Positions 25,915 through 33,788 of a stretch of DNA of 64,000 nt are shown here, piece by piece; position 1 is the stretch's first letter, and every line of letters begins with the position of its first letter. The DNA lies in the NCBI GenBank assembly GCA_023404675.1, contig JAEYAW010000020.1, positions 1 through 64,000 of the forward strand, given 5' to 3'. The notes under the pieces were generated by a model. That model worked only from the letters and a program-made list of their open reading frames with translations, was not told where the DNA came from and searched no databases. The stretch comes from Pseudomonadota bacterium. GTDB taxonomy: Bacteria > Pseudomonadota > Alphaproteobacteria > Rhizobiales > Xanthobacteraceae. A program made the translations under genes and the position numbers.

Positions 25915-27294
25915 TTACCGCATCACGTTCAGGAGATCCTGCACCATCGAGTTGGTGGTGGTAATGACCTTGGTGTTGGCCGAGTAAGCCTGCTGGGTGA
26001 CGATGAGCTTGGTGAACTCGTCGGCGATGTCCGTATTCGAACTCTCCAGCGAGGAGGACACGATCTTTCCGGTGCCGCCATAGATCGCCTGGCCCGAATC
26101 GCTGGTCGCCTCGAATGCGCCGCCATCGATACGCTTGAGGAAATCAGGCCCGTTGAAGTTGGCGAGAACCACCTGAGCCAGATCGAGCTTGCGGCCGTTG
26201 GAATAGTTGCCGACCACGCGGCCGTCATCGCTGATCGAGACCGACTCGAGCTGTCCCGCGGAGAAGCCGTTCGCCTCAAGCTGGTTGATCTTCACGTTGC
26301 CGTTGGAGTCCGCGTACTGGGTGAGGCTGCCCGTGCCGAAGTTAACGACCGGATTCCCCAGTGCCACGCCGTTCACCGTCGCACCCGTCAGGGTGATCGA
26401 CGCGATCGGCGGGTTCAGCTGATTGTTGGCGCCGAAGGTGAAGTTGGTGCCGGCGTTCTTCCAGGCCACGTTCGTGCCGGTCGCGGTCGAGTCCACCTGA
26501 TAGAACAGATTCCATGTATCGGTGTGCCCGGTGCCAAGATCAGCGCTATCGGTCTTAGCCCAGCGGAATTGAATGTTCACGGGCGAACCGGATGCGTCGT
26601 AGGCCGTCACCGCGCCACCAGCGACGGACGAATCGATGAAGGTCTGGGCATCGGAGCCGATAACGTTCCCGGTGCCGGCAATGAGCGGATTACTGGTGAA
26701 ATCAGCCGGGTTGAGCAGTTCGGAACCAGGAACCGAGGAGTCGTATTTGGACGTTGCCGGAACCTTTGCGAGGTTGGCCCGGTAAGTCACCGTTGTGGTC
26801 TGCTGGGCCGGAAGGAAATCGTTCTGGAACCGGAGGACTTCCGGAGAATTTCCGGTCGGATTTCCGGTCGAGGGATCGATCCCGATACCTGAAAGATAAT
26901 AGCCGGCACCGTTCACGAGATATCCGTTCTTGTCGAGCGTGAAGTCGCCGCGACGCGTGTACAGGTCCGTTCCGGTGAATGTCGGTGTGCCGTCCGTGAC
27001 GTTGCCCGGCTGCTGAACGACGAAGAAGCCGCTGCCGCTGATGGCCATATAGGTCGCAACCGAGGCCGACTGCACGCTGCCGGCCACCGTATTGGTGCTG
27101 CGCGAATTCGAGTTCACGCTGCCCGCAAGCTGCTGGCTGACGCTGGTGTCGGGGATGAGATCGATGAAGCTCGTATCGATCCGCTTGAAAGCCGTCGTCT
27201 GCGAGTTCGCGATGTTGCCCGAGATGTTCTCGAGCGCGTAGGATTGACTCTTCAATCCCGCCACCGATGTCGTCAGTGCCCCGAAGATACCCAT
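25915..27294 (-). CDS. flgE: Flagellar hook protein FlgE
   Basis: FlgE polymerises into the hook, the universal joint between motor and filament. The 459-residue protein has the N-terminal ISGNIANSQTTAFKRIDTSF motif (about residues 24-43) and the C-terminal SNTDIADEFTKLIVTQQAYS motif (about 414-433). The N-terminal variant of the motif (SGNIANSQTTAFKR) is typical of rhizobial hooks. It begins the leftward operon flgE-flgK-flgL and has a very good sigma-54 promoter 62 nt upstream. Confidence 0.95.
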   Translation of the reverse strand: MGIFGALTTSVAGLKSQSYALENISGNIANSQTTAFKRIDTSFIDLIPDTSVSQQLAGSVNSNSRSTNTVAGSVQSASVATYMAISGSGFFVVQQPGNVTDGTPTFTGTDLYTRRGDFTLDKNGYLVNGAGYYLSGIGIDPSTGNPTGNSPEVLRFQNDFLPAQQTTTVTYRANLAKVPATSKYDSSVPGSELLNPADFTSNPLIAGTGNVIGSDAQTFIDSSVAGGAVTAYDASGSPVNIQFRWAKTDSADLGTGHTDTWNLFYQVDSTATGTNVAWKNAGTNFTFGANNQLNPPIASITLTGATVNGVALGNPVVNFGTGSLTQYADSNGNVKINQLEANGFSAGQLESVSISDDGRVVGNYSNGRKLDLAQVVLANFNGPDFLKRIDGGAFEATSDSGQAIYGGTGKIVSSSLESSNTDIADEFTKLIVTQQAYSANTKVITTTNSMVQDLLNVMR

Positions 27295-27355
27295 AACAAT
27301 CCCTCTCCAGCTTCAACCCGGACCCGCGTCCGCTCGCCATATGCGAGACGGACAT

Positions 27356-27372
27356 CGCAAGGGCCGTGCCAG
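27356..27372 (-). promoter_or_regulatory. Sigma-54 promoter of the flgE-flgK-flgL operon
   Basis: On the minus strand TGGCACGGCCCTTGC is an essentially perfect sigma-54 promoter: GG (27370-27369) and GC (27358-27357) separated by 10 nt. It ends about 62 nt before the flgE start. An AT-rich block (about 27373-27409) lies directly upstream, as at flgF and flgI. Confidence 0.85.
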
Positions 27373-27404
27373 AGATATTTTTGTTATGATTTCAAATATA
27401 TAAG

Positions 27405-27433
27405 AAAAATGCTCCGGCTGTTCGGCCGGAGCA
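27405..27433 (-). terminator. Intrinsic terminator of msrB
   Basis: Read leftward, a 9-bp stem (27433-27425 with 27418-27410, 6-nt loop) is followed by TTTTTCTT. It lies about 140 nt after the msrB stop and insulates the flgE promoter from msrB transcription. Confidence 0.75.
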
Positions 27434-27575
27434 CAATTGCCTAGCCGGCAAGTGTTGCCGGGTCAGTCCGGCCAAATGACCCCGCGCGTGCGGCATGCGC
27501 GGGGCGACTTTCATCCGCCGGGGCCCTGAACGCGCGGCCGCGACAATCCCGCCGCCGTGACACGAATGAATCGGA

Positions 27576-28088
27576 CTATGTCGCCGATGGTGAGGCCGGC
27601 TTGAAGGTGAGACCGAAACCGTCGATGCAGTAGCGCAGCCCTGTCGGCGGCGGTCCGTCATCGAACACATGCCCCATATGTCCACCGCAACGGCGGCAAT
27701 GCACTTCGGTTCGCACCATGCCGTAGCTCTTGTCGACCGTCTCGCCGATGGCGTTATCGATCGGTTTGTAAAAGCTCGGCCAGCCGGTGCCGCTTTCGAA
27801 CTTGGTCTCAGAGGCGAACAACGGAAGGTCGCACCCCGCACAGGAGAAAACGCCCTTGCGCTTTTCATGCAGCAGCGGACTGGAACCCGGCGTCTCGGTG
27901 CCGTGCTCGCGCAGGATTTTGTACTGCATCGGCGTGAGCTGCCTGCGCCACTCCTCCGGCGTCTTCTCGATCTCGAATTTCTGCGCGGGCGTATCGCCCG
28001 CCTCGGCGGCGAGCGGACGCAGCCAGCGCAGGCCGGCAAAGCCCGCGACGGCCGCGGCGGATGTCAGCAGGATGCGGCGATCAATCAT
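27576..28088 (-). CDS. msrB: Exported methionine-R-sulfoxide reductase MsrB
   Basis: MsrB reduces the R form of methionine sulfoxide in oxidised proteins. I chose the ATG at 28088, which starts a Tat-like signal (Arg-Arg at residues 4-5, then a hydrophobic run) and suggests export. Four zinc Cys are present (83, 86, 131, 134), as well as the GTGWPSF and GGHMGHVFDDGP motifs. The catalytic Cys is 154 in RYCIDGFGL; most relatives have RYCIN, so the Asn next to the active site is Asp here. The 170-residue length matches a single MsrB domain plus signal. Confidence 0.92.
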   Translation of the reverse strand: MIDRRILLTSAAAVAGFAGLRWLRPLAAEAGDTPAQKFEIEKTPEEWRRQLTPMQYKILREHGTETPGSSPLLHEKRKGVFSCAGCDLPLFASETKFESGTGWPSFYKPIDNAIGETVDKSYGMVRTEVHCRRCGGHMGHVFDDGPPPTGLRYCIDGFGLTFKPASPSAT

Positions 28089-28228
28089 GGTGGTCTCTCC
28101 AAAAGCGACCTTGGGCAACGCGGAAGGCCAACTGCACGAGATACGCAACCGGTTGCGGCAGGTTACGCCACCGCGCGGCGGCGTCACTCACTTTTTCGCG
28201 AGGAGTGTTTGCGCGGACGACGTTGCCA

Positions 28229-29602
28229 TCATTCCGGCGGAGACGTCGGACGCACCCGGGCGTTGGCGGCGAGACGGCGCGCTTCCCGGGCCTGCGTTCG
28301 CGCCCTCGCCCGCTCGCGTGAACGGGCAAAAGCCCCGGCAACGGCGGCGCTTCGGCGCGACCAGAGGCTGACCAGATATCCCACGGCGCGCCCGGTATTG
28401 CCGCCAGCCCATACCAGCTCGAACGGGGCGAACAGCCGCGCCCGGTCGTCGCCGAGCAGCATCGACCGCGCGATCAGTTGGCCCGCCATGGAAGCGTTGG
28501 CCAGTCCGTGGCGACCGAAGCCGCCCGCGATCCACAAGCCGGGCCGCAGCGCCCCGACCTGCGGCATGCCATGCACCGTCTCCCCGACCGCAGCGCCGAA
28601 CGTTTCCGCGATCGCCACCGGCCCCAGCGCCGGCAGAACCGTGCGGATCCTGCGCCGGATCGCGCCGGCCATTTGCTCCGGACGCGCCGCCCACGTGGTT
28701 TCGGGGCTGGACCACATCAGGCGGTCGCCCTCCACAATGCGGAAATGATCGACGCCGTCGCTGTCGATCACCGCCCCCTTGAAGCGGACGGTTTCGGCCA
28801 GCCGCTCGCCCAGCGGCGCGGTCACTGCGCCATAGCGCCAGACCGGCAGCAGGGTCGAGGCAAGCCGCTGCATCGCATCGCCGGGACTGGCTCCCGTCGC
28901 CAGAACGACGTGGTCGGCGCGCAGCTTCGCCAGCGGGGTCGTAATGCGTTTGCGGATACCCGAGGCGTCGAGCGCGACCAGGGGCGTTTCCTGGAAGATA
29001 CGCGCTCCCGCCTGCTCGGCCAGCGCGGCCAGTCCGTCGAGATACTGCCGCGCATCGACCTGAAACGAGGACGGAAAATGAATGCCGTGGAAGTAGCGGC
29101 CGGTTCCCAGCGAGGCGCGCACGCGCTCCACCTGCCATCCCTCCACGTCGAGGCCGAATTCGCCGCCAAGCAGTTGCAACTGGCCGATGAGCTGATCGCC
29201 GATGTCGACATTTGAGGCTTCGAGGAGACCGGCCGGCGTCACCGGCACCTGCGCCTCCGCCGCCGCCGCGCGGACATAGTCCACGCCCTCGCGCGACAGG
29301 GCCCAGATCCCACGCGCGTCGGCGATCCCGACCCGCGCGATCAGATCGCTGGCCGACAGCCGGAAGCCCGGCAGAATCGTTCCGAGATGGTGTGCCGACG
29401 CCCCCCCGCCCACCTCGCGCGATTCGAGCAGGGCGACGCTGGCGCCGAGCCGCGCCGCCTCCCGCGCCGCGGTGAGACCGGCCACGCCCGCGCCGATCAC
29501 GCAGACGTCGACGTCGAGATCGTGTCCCAACGGCGGGCGGGATCGCGGGGCGGGGCTCGCGGCTTGATCGTCCTGGGGGCTGTCGTGGAGGTCACTCGCC
29601 AT
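28229..29602 (-). CDS. FAD-dependent amino-acid/glycine oxidase-like oxidoreductase
   Basis: The 457-residue protein belongs to the DAO family of FAD oxidoreductases. The FAD-binding loop VIGAGVAGLTAAREAARLGA lies at about residues 35-54, and the second conserved region (LWIAGGFGRHGLANASMAGQ) at about residues 361-380 closes over the flavin. Such enzymes oxidise secondary or primary amines, including gamma-glutamylputrescine and sarcosine. The substrate cannot be read off. The C-terminal about 35 residues are unusually rich in Arg and Ala. It is divergent from the SixA-type gene and stands alone. Confidence 0.85.
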   Translation of the reverse strand: MASDLHDSPQDDQAASPAPRSRPPLGHDLDVDVCVIGAGVAGLTAAREAARLGASVALLESREVGGGASAHHLGTILPGFRLSASDLIARVGIADARGIWALSREGVDYVRAAAAEAQVPVTPAGLLEASNVDIGDQLIGQLQLLGGEFGLDVEGWQVERVRASLGTGRYFHGIHFPSSFQVDARQYLDGLAALAEQAGARIFQETPLVALDASGIRKRITTPLAKLRADHVVLATGASPGDAMQRLASTLLPVWRYGAVTAPLGERLAETVRFKGAVIDSDGVDHFRIVEGDRLMWSSPETTWAARPEQMAGAIRRRIRTVLPALGPVAIAETFGAAVGETVHGMPQVGALRPGLWIAGGFGRHGLANASMAGQLIARSMLLGDDRARLFAPFELVWAGGNTGRAVGYLVSLWSRRSAAVAGAFARSRERARARTQAREARRLAANARVRPTSPPE

Positions 29603-29704
29603 GCGCCAGTCTTACGAAGCGCGGTGCGCCTTGTCACCTTGTCGTCGCGGCGACAGTCCGTTATGCGCTGCCTGTCGATCGCCGCACACTCGCCCGGAGG
29701 GTTC

Positions 29705-30235
29705 ATGCGCAGCCTCATGCTGCTTCGCCACGCCAAAACCGAGCGGGATTCGCCGACGGGGCGCGATCGCGACCGCCGCCTCGACGAACGCGGGCGTCAT
29801 GATGCAACACAGATGGGACTTTGGCTCGCCTCCCTGCCGGACCTGAAACCCGATCTCATTCTGGTCTCGACCGCCGTCCGCACCCGCCAGACCTACGATC
29901 TGCTGCCCGGCGCGCTCCGCGATTGCCCGGCCGAACATCGCGACGACCTCTACGCCGCCGAAACCGGCGACCTGCTGAGTGCGGTGCAGCTTGCCGACGA
30001 CAGCAAGCCGCACGTTCTCGTCATCGCCCACAATCCGGGCCTGCACGAACTGGCGCTGGCCCTCGGCGCGGATGGCAACGCCGCCGCGCGGCGCGAACTG
30101 GAGCACCATCTGCCCACGTCCGGCTTCGTCGCCATCAGCTTCGCGGACGACGCCTGGACCGACATCGGCTTCCGCCGCGGGCGGCTCGACCTTTTCATGA
30201 GCCCCAAGTTGCTGCGCGAGCGTGGAGAACCATGA
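29705..30235 (+). CDS. SixA-type phosphohistidine phosphatase
   Basis: The 176-residue protein belongs to the histidine-phosphatase superfamily. The catalytic motif LRHAKTERD (about residues 6-14) holds the nucleophile His, and a second His lies in VIAHNPGLHEL (about 105-115). SixA in E. coli dephosphorylates the histidine of phosphotransfer proteins. I chose the ATG at 29705 because CGGAGGG lies 4-10 nt before it. It may be followed by the 51-residue gene at 30398. Confidence 0.85.
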   Translation: MRSLMLLRHAKTERDSPTGRDRDRRLDERGRHDATQMGLWLASLPDLKPDLILVSTAVRTRQTYDLLPGALRDCPAEHRDDLYAAETGDLLSAVQLADDSKPHVLVIAHNPGLHELALALGADGNAAARRELEHHLPTSGFVAISFADDAWTDIGFRRGRLDLFMSPKLLRERGEP

Positions 30236-30397
30236 AGCCAGCCCCGCGACTGTTTCGTGGACCCACGGGCCGTGAAACAATCCCGCCGCGCAGGAAACCA
30301 TATTCCCGCGTGGGCGCAGACCGCCTGAAACCTTAACCCTCTATTCACTCTCCGCAACAAGGCACCGAACCGGAGCCAGACAACAGCGGAGATCGTC

Positions 30398-30553
30398 ATG
30401 CGCATTCTGGGAGCGACCCTCGTGCTCGCCTTCCTGCTGTCGGGATTGTCCGTCGCGGGATCGAAGGAAACCCTGCCGGGCATCGGCACCTTCGTCTACA
30501 ATGGCTCGCCTCTGGCGTCCGCCGAAATGATGGTGCTCGCCGACAACCGGTGA
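30398..30553 (+). CDS. Small secreted peptide, 51 residues, unknown
   Basis: An ATG with GGAG about 8 nt upstream opens a 51-codon frame that begins with a signal-like segment: Arg at position 2, a hydrophobic run to about residue 20 and a small-residue cleavage site (SVAG-SKE). The mature part of about 30 residues has no Cys and no known motif. The stop at 30551 lies about 100 nt before the stress-protein start. I do not recognise a family. The signal-like start and ribosome site support it as real; a non-coding region is the alternative. Confidence 0.5.
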   Translation: MRILGATLVLAFLLSGLSVAGSKETLPGIGTFVYNGSPLASAEMMVLADNR

Positions 30554-30651
30554 ACCCGAAAGCAGCCAACCTGCCGCACCGCGATATTGATTCATCTCCT
30601 CCCCACCCGGCCGCCGATATGGCAGCCTGCCATCCGGTGATGGAGGGGACC

Positions 30652-31077
30652 ATGTTCAAGACCATTCTCGTTCCGATCGACCTGAGCGAAACCGAACTCG
30701 CCGCGCCCGCGATCGAGACCGCCATCTCGCTGGCACGGATGTCCGGCGGCAGCATCCGCATTCTCAACGTCCTGCCGGCGACGCCGGTGATGCTGGCGGA
30801 ATATGTTCCGGCCGATTTCGACAGCCAGCAGCGTCAGTCTTCCGAGGAAGCGCTTGCCATCGCCGCGCGCGAGATCGACCTCGATCCCTCGCGTGTGTCA
30901 TCCGTCGTGCGGCAGGGCGGCATCTATCACGAGATTCTCGAAGAGGCGTCAGACGCGGGGGCGGACCTCATCGTCATGAGTTCGCACAGGCCTGCGATGC
31001 GCACCTACTTCCTCGGATCGAATGCGGGCTATGTGGTGCGCTATGCCCGCTGCTCGGTCCTCGTGGTCCGCCAGTGA
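30652..31077 (+). CDS. Universal stress protein, UspF-like
   Basis: The 141-residue protein is a single Usp domain: the N-terminal FKTILVPIDLSETEL strand-loop, and the C-terminal SSHRPAMRTYFLGSNAGYVV (about residues 108-127) with the ending ARCSVLVVRQ. This variant, with HRP in place of the HGR/G form, is the UspF/UspG type, which binds ATP. I chose the ATG at 30652, preceded by GGAGGGG at 6 nt. Usp proteins rise under starvation and other stresses and affect motility and adhesion in E. coli. The gene stands alone. Confidence 0.9.
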   Translation: MFKTILVPIDLSETELAAPAIETAISLARMSGGSIRILNVLPATPVMLAEYVPADFDSQQRQSSEEALAIAAREIDLDPSRVSSVVRQGGIYHEILEEASDAGADLIVMSSHRPAMRTYFLGSNAGYVVRYARCSVLVVRQ

Positions 31078-31092
31078 AGGCTTTGCCTTCTC

Positions 31093-31686
31093 CTATGGCA
31101 AAAGGTCCTGCGGAATATCGCCCGCGCTATAACTGCGCGGCCGGTTGCGAAGAACATATCCGCCGATCTGCCAGACAAACAGCGCCGCGAAACCGGCCAC
31201 GAAAAGCGCCGCAGTCCAGAACGGCTGCATGATAGCGCGCACGAACAACCCGACCATCGCAAAGGCCACCAGCGAGACCATTGCGACCACGCCGCCATAC
31301 ATGGCCGGCTGCAGCCCGGCCCTGAATTCGATAGCCGCGCCGGACGCCGCCGCGCGCTCGTGCAGCGCCCTGACGAATACGCGATAGCTTTCATCCTGCG
31401 GCGCGACCAGCGCGACCGTTCGCCAGGTCGCCGACATGATGACGAACCGCCGTCCGTCACGGCACCGGATCGCGACCTGATATCGCCGCGACTGCATCGA
31501 CATCGGACGAAACGACAGCGTGATCCGGGCGATCCGGTCGTAGGGCGTGATCCCCGATGCCCTGCCGATCTGCCATTCAAGTCCATCCTCGCGGAGAACA
31601 AAACGGCACGCGGCGCCGAACAGCGATGGCCTGTAGCTGTATTCGACGGGGGATCCGGGATCGGACTGTATCGAAGGCAATGGCAA
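31093..31686 (-). CDS. Membrane protein of unknown function, PH-like N-part
   Basis: The 197-residue protein has a soluble N-terminal part of about 130 residues and two hydrophobic segments near residues 128-150 and 155-178, then a short basic tail. The soluble part has the strand pattern of a PH-like or GRAM-like domain (FVLREDGLEWQIG, then YDRIARITLSFRP, about residues 29-62). This resembles bacterial PH-domain membrane proteins of unknown role. The stop is near the convergent universal stress protein. It is divergent from the small membrane protein at 31751. Confidence 0.6.
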   Translation of the reverse strand: MPLPSIQSDPGSPVEYSYRPSLFGAACRFVLREDGLEWQIGRASGITPYDRIARITLSFRPMSMQSRRYQVAIRCRDGRRFVIMSATWRTVALVAPQDESYRVFVRALHERAAASGAAIEFRAGLQPAMYGGVVAMVSLVAFAMVGLFVRAIMQPFWTAALFVAGFAALFVWQIGGYVLRNRPRSYSAGDIPQDLLP

Positions 31687-31750
31687 CTCCGTATCAGGCT
31701 GCGGCCGCTGTCGCTTGCCTTGCCCTCCACCGCTATCCTACAAATGGACG

Positions 31751-32200
31751 ATGTCCGCCACAGCGTCCTTTCCGCGCAGTCTTGTTCTCGCAGGCTCCAT
31801 TTTGCTCGGCGTGCTGCTGGCGCTTGCAGTCCATATGCTGGGACTGGCGATCGGCCTGGACCTCAGCGGTCTGTGGACCGGCGGCGCGGATCTCGTACCG
31901 GTCGGCGCGGCGCTGGCGTGGTGGCTGATCGCGTCGGTGTCGTTCGTCGCCGGCTACGCCACCGCGACGATGCTGGATAAAGCCGCCGCGGGACATATTC
32001 CGTCCCGGCTGTGGCAGGTGCTGATCGGGATCGGCGTCCTGCTGCTGGCGGGCGCCGGGCAATCGGCCACCTCCTCGCAGGTGATGCCGACCGCCGCCAT
32101 GGTCGGGGCCGGCCTCACGGCGCTGGTGCTGGGCGGCGTGATGGCCTTTTGCGGAGCCACCTTCGCACTCCGCCAGGCCAGAGCCACATCGACCCGCTGA
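31751..32200 (+). CDS. Small integral membrane protein
   Basis: The 149-residue protein has four predicted membrane helices, centred near residues 20, 55, 88 and 118, with short loops. This is the layout of TIGR04086-like or YrzE-like small membrane proteins, but I do not recognise a named family. I chose the ATG at 31751; no strong ribosome site is seen there, and a further in-frame ATG 36 nt upstream is possible. It is divergent from the gene at 31093-31686, with the starts about 64 nt apart. Confidence 0.6.
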   Translation: MSATASFPRSLVLAGSILLGVLLALAVHMLGLAIGLDLSGLWTGGADLVPVGAALAWWLIASVSFVAGYATATMLDKAAAGHIPSRLWQVLIGIGVLLLAGAGQSATSSQVMPTAAMVGAGLTALVLGGVMAFCGATFALRQARATSTR

Positions 32201-32667
32201 GAACCTTGCGGTCGGGCCGGCAGGCATGCCGACTCTCCGCCCTCGCGTGGCAAAGGGCCACACCGCATCATCCTGTGAAACAGCTGCAACCATTGCCAGA
32301 TACGATCCGGCAATGGACCGGGAAACGCCTGATGGCCCGGCCCGCCGCCGGGACCACCTGTTGCACCAACGCCGCACCTTCAAACCATGAAGGATCCGTG
32401 ACCTTGCCGGGCGCATGACGACAGTGCAACAACGTGCTTGAATTAACCTCTGTCAGGCTGCTTTAGCCGCAATCAATTTGCAACTGGCAATGCGCAATGC
32501 TGGCAACTGCTCCGCGCGGCCGATTTACCCGAGGTTGCGGACTTCCCTCCGCAACCAAAAGCGCTTATTTTGGCTGTTGAGTAGTAGCCCATGAGTATCC
32601 GTGCAGCCGCTTGCTTCCAGACACCTCAATCGGCTTACATCCTGAGCGCACCCGGCCGGGAGGACGA
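32201..32667. other. Gene-free stretch with repeats and a hairpin
   Basis: No gene is supported. The stretch contains a 9-bp hairpin (32533-32541 with 32548-32556, 6-nt loop) followed by AAAAGCGC, and close repeats of GCAACTG and GCAATGC at about 32479-32509. The final part holds the GGGAGGA ribosome site for the next gene. The function is unknown. Confidence 0.5.
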
Positions 32668-33738
32668 ATGCATCGACTGCTGACGACGCTGAGCCGTGTC
32701 TTCAAGGAACGGATCGGCTGGAAACGCGTGGGAATCGTCGCGAGTCTGGCGATCATCACGCTCGCAATTCTGACCCTGGTCAAAGCACTCAAGGGCGTCG
32801 ACGGCAACGTGGTGATGGTTGCCCTGACCGAGAAGTCGCTCAGCCAGGTCGGCTTGGCGGCGCTTTGCGTTGTCGGGGCGTTCTTCACCCTGACGTTTTA
32901 CGATCTGTTCGCGCTGCGCACGATCCACAAGAACCACGTTCCCTACCGGATCGCCGCGCTCTCCAGCTTCTGCAGCTACACAATCGGTCATAATATCGGC
33001 GCGACGGTCTTCACCGGTGGCGCGATCCGATTCCGGATCTATTCGGAATGGGGTCTCAACGCCATCGATGTCGCGAAGATCTGCTTCATTTCCGGCCTCA
33101 CGTTCTGGCTCGGAAACTCGTTCGTGCTCGGCATCGGCATGATCGTTCACCCCGAGGCCGCCAGTTCGATCGTGCTGCTGCCGCCGCCCCTGATCCAGGC
33201 GATCGGAATCGCCGGCATTGTCGCGATCTTCGCCTATCTGTTCTGGCTGCGCGGCGGCAAACGCGAACTCGGCCAGAACGGGTGGAAAGTCATTCTTCCG
33301 TCCGCGCCGCTCACGCTGCTACAAATCCTGATCGGCGTCGTCGATCTCGGCTTCTGCGCGCTGGCGATGTACATCCTGATGCCGTCGACCCCCTATATCG
33401 ACTTCGTGTCGCTGTCGGTGGTCTTCATCCTTGCGACCCTTCTGGGTTTCGCGAGCCATGCGCCGGGCAGCCTCGGAGTGTTCGACGCGGCGATGCTGGT
33501 AGCGCTGTCGCAGTTTCCCACGGAGGAGTTGCTGGCCACGCTGCTGGTCTTCCGCATCCTCTATTTCTTCATTCCGTTTGCGATCTCGATCACCATCATG
33601 GGATCGCGCGAACTGTGGCTCAACGTGATCGTGCCGTGGCGGATTCGACGTCAGAAGGCCGCACAGCACATGCGTGCGACCATGGCTCCGCAGGCTGCCA
33701 TCCGACAGACCGTCAAGACACCGCAGCCGCACGCCTGA
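32668..33738 (+). CDS. MprF-like membrane domain protein (flippase-type, no synthase domain)
   Basis: The 356-residue protein has eight or so membrane segments and resembles the N-terminal membrane half of lysylphosphatidylglycerol synthase MprF (UPF0104/YbhN-like). In MprF this domain moves the aminoacylated lipid across the membrane. The soluble synthase domain is missing here, and none is seen next to it. The motif ASHAPGSLGVFDAAML (about residues 270-285) is conserved in this family. I chose the ATG at 32668 (GGGAGGA 3-9 nt upstream) over in-frame upstream codons. It likely translocates a lipid, but the substrate is unknown. Confidence 0.8.
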   Translation: MHRLLTTLSRVFKERIGWKRVGIVASLAIITLAILTLVKALKGVDGNVVMVALTEKSLSQVGLAALCVVGAFFTLTFYDLFALRTIHKNHVPYRIAALSSFCSYTIGHNIGATVFTGGAIRFRIYSEWGLNAIDVAKICFISGLTFWLGNSFVLGIGMIVHPEAASSIVLLPPPLIQAIGIAGIVAIFAYLFWLRGGKRELGQNGWKVILPSAPLTLLQILIGVVDLGFCALAMYILMPSTPYIDFVSLSVVFILATLLGFASHAPGSLGVFDAAMLVALSQFPTEELLATLLVFRILYFFIPFAISITIMGSRELWLNVIVPWRIRRQKAAQHMRATMAPQAAIRQTVKTPQPHA

Positions 33739-33788
33739 TCCGGCATCGTCCTCTTAATTTCGCCCCAACCATGCGGTGAAACCACGGC

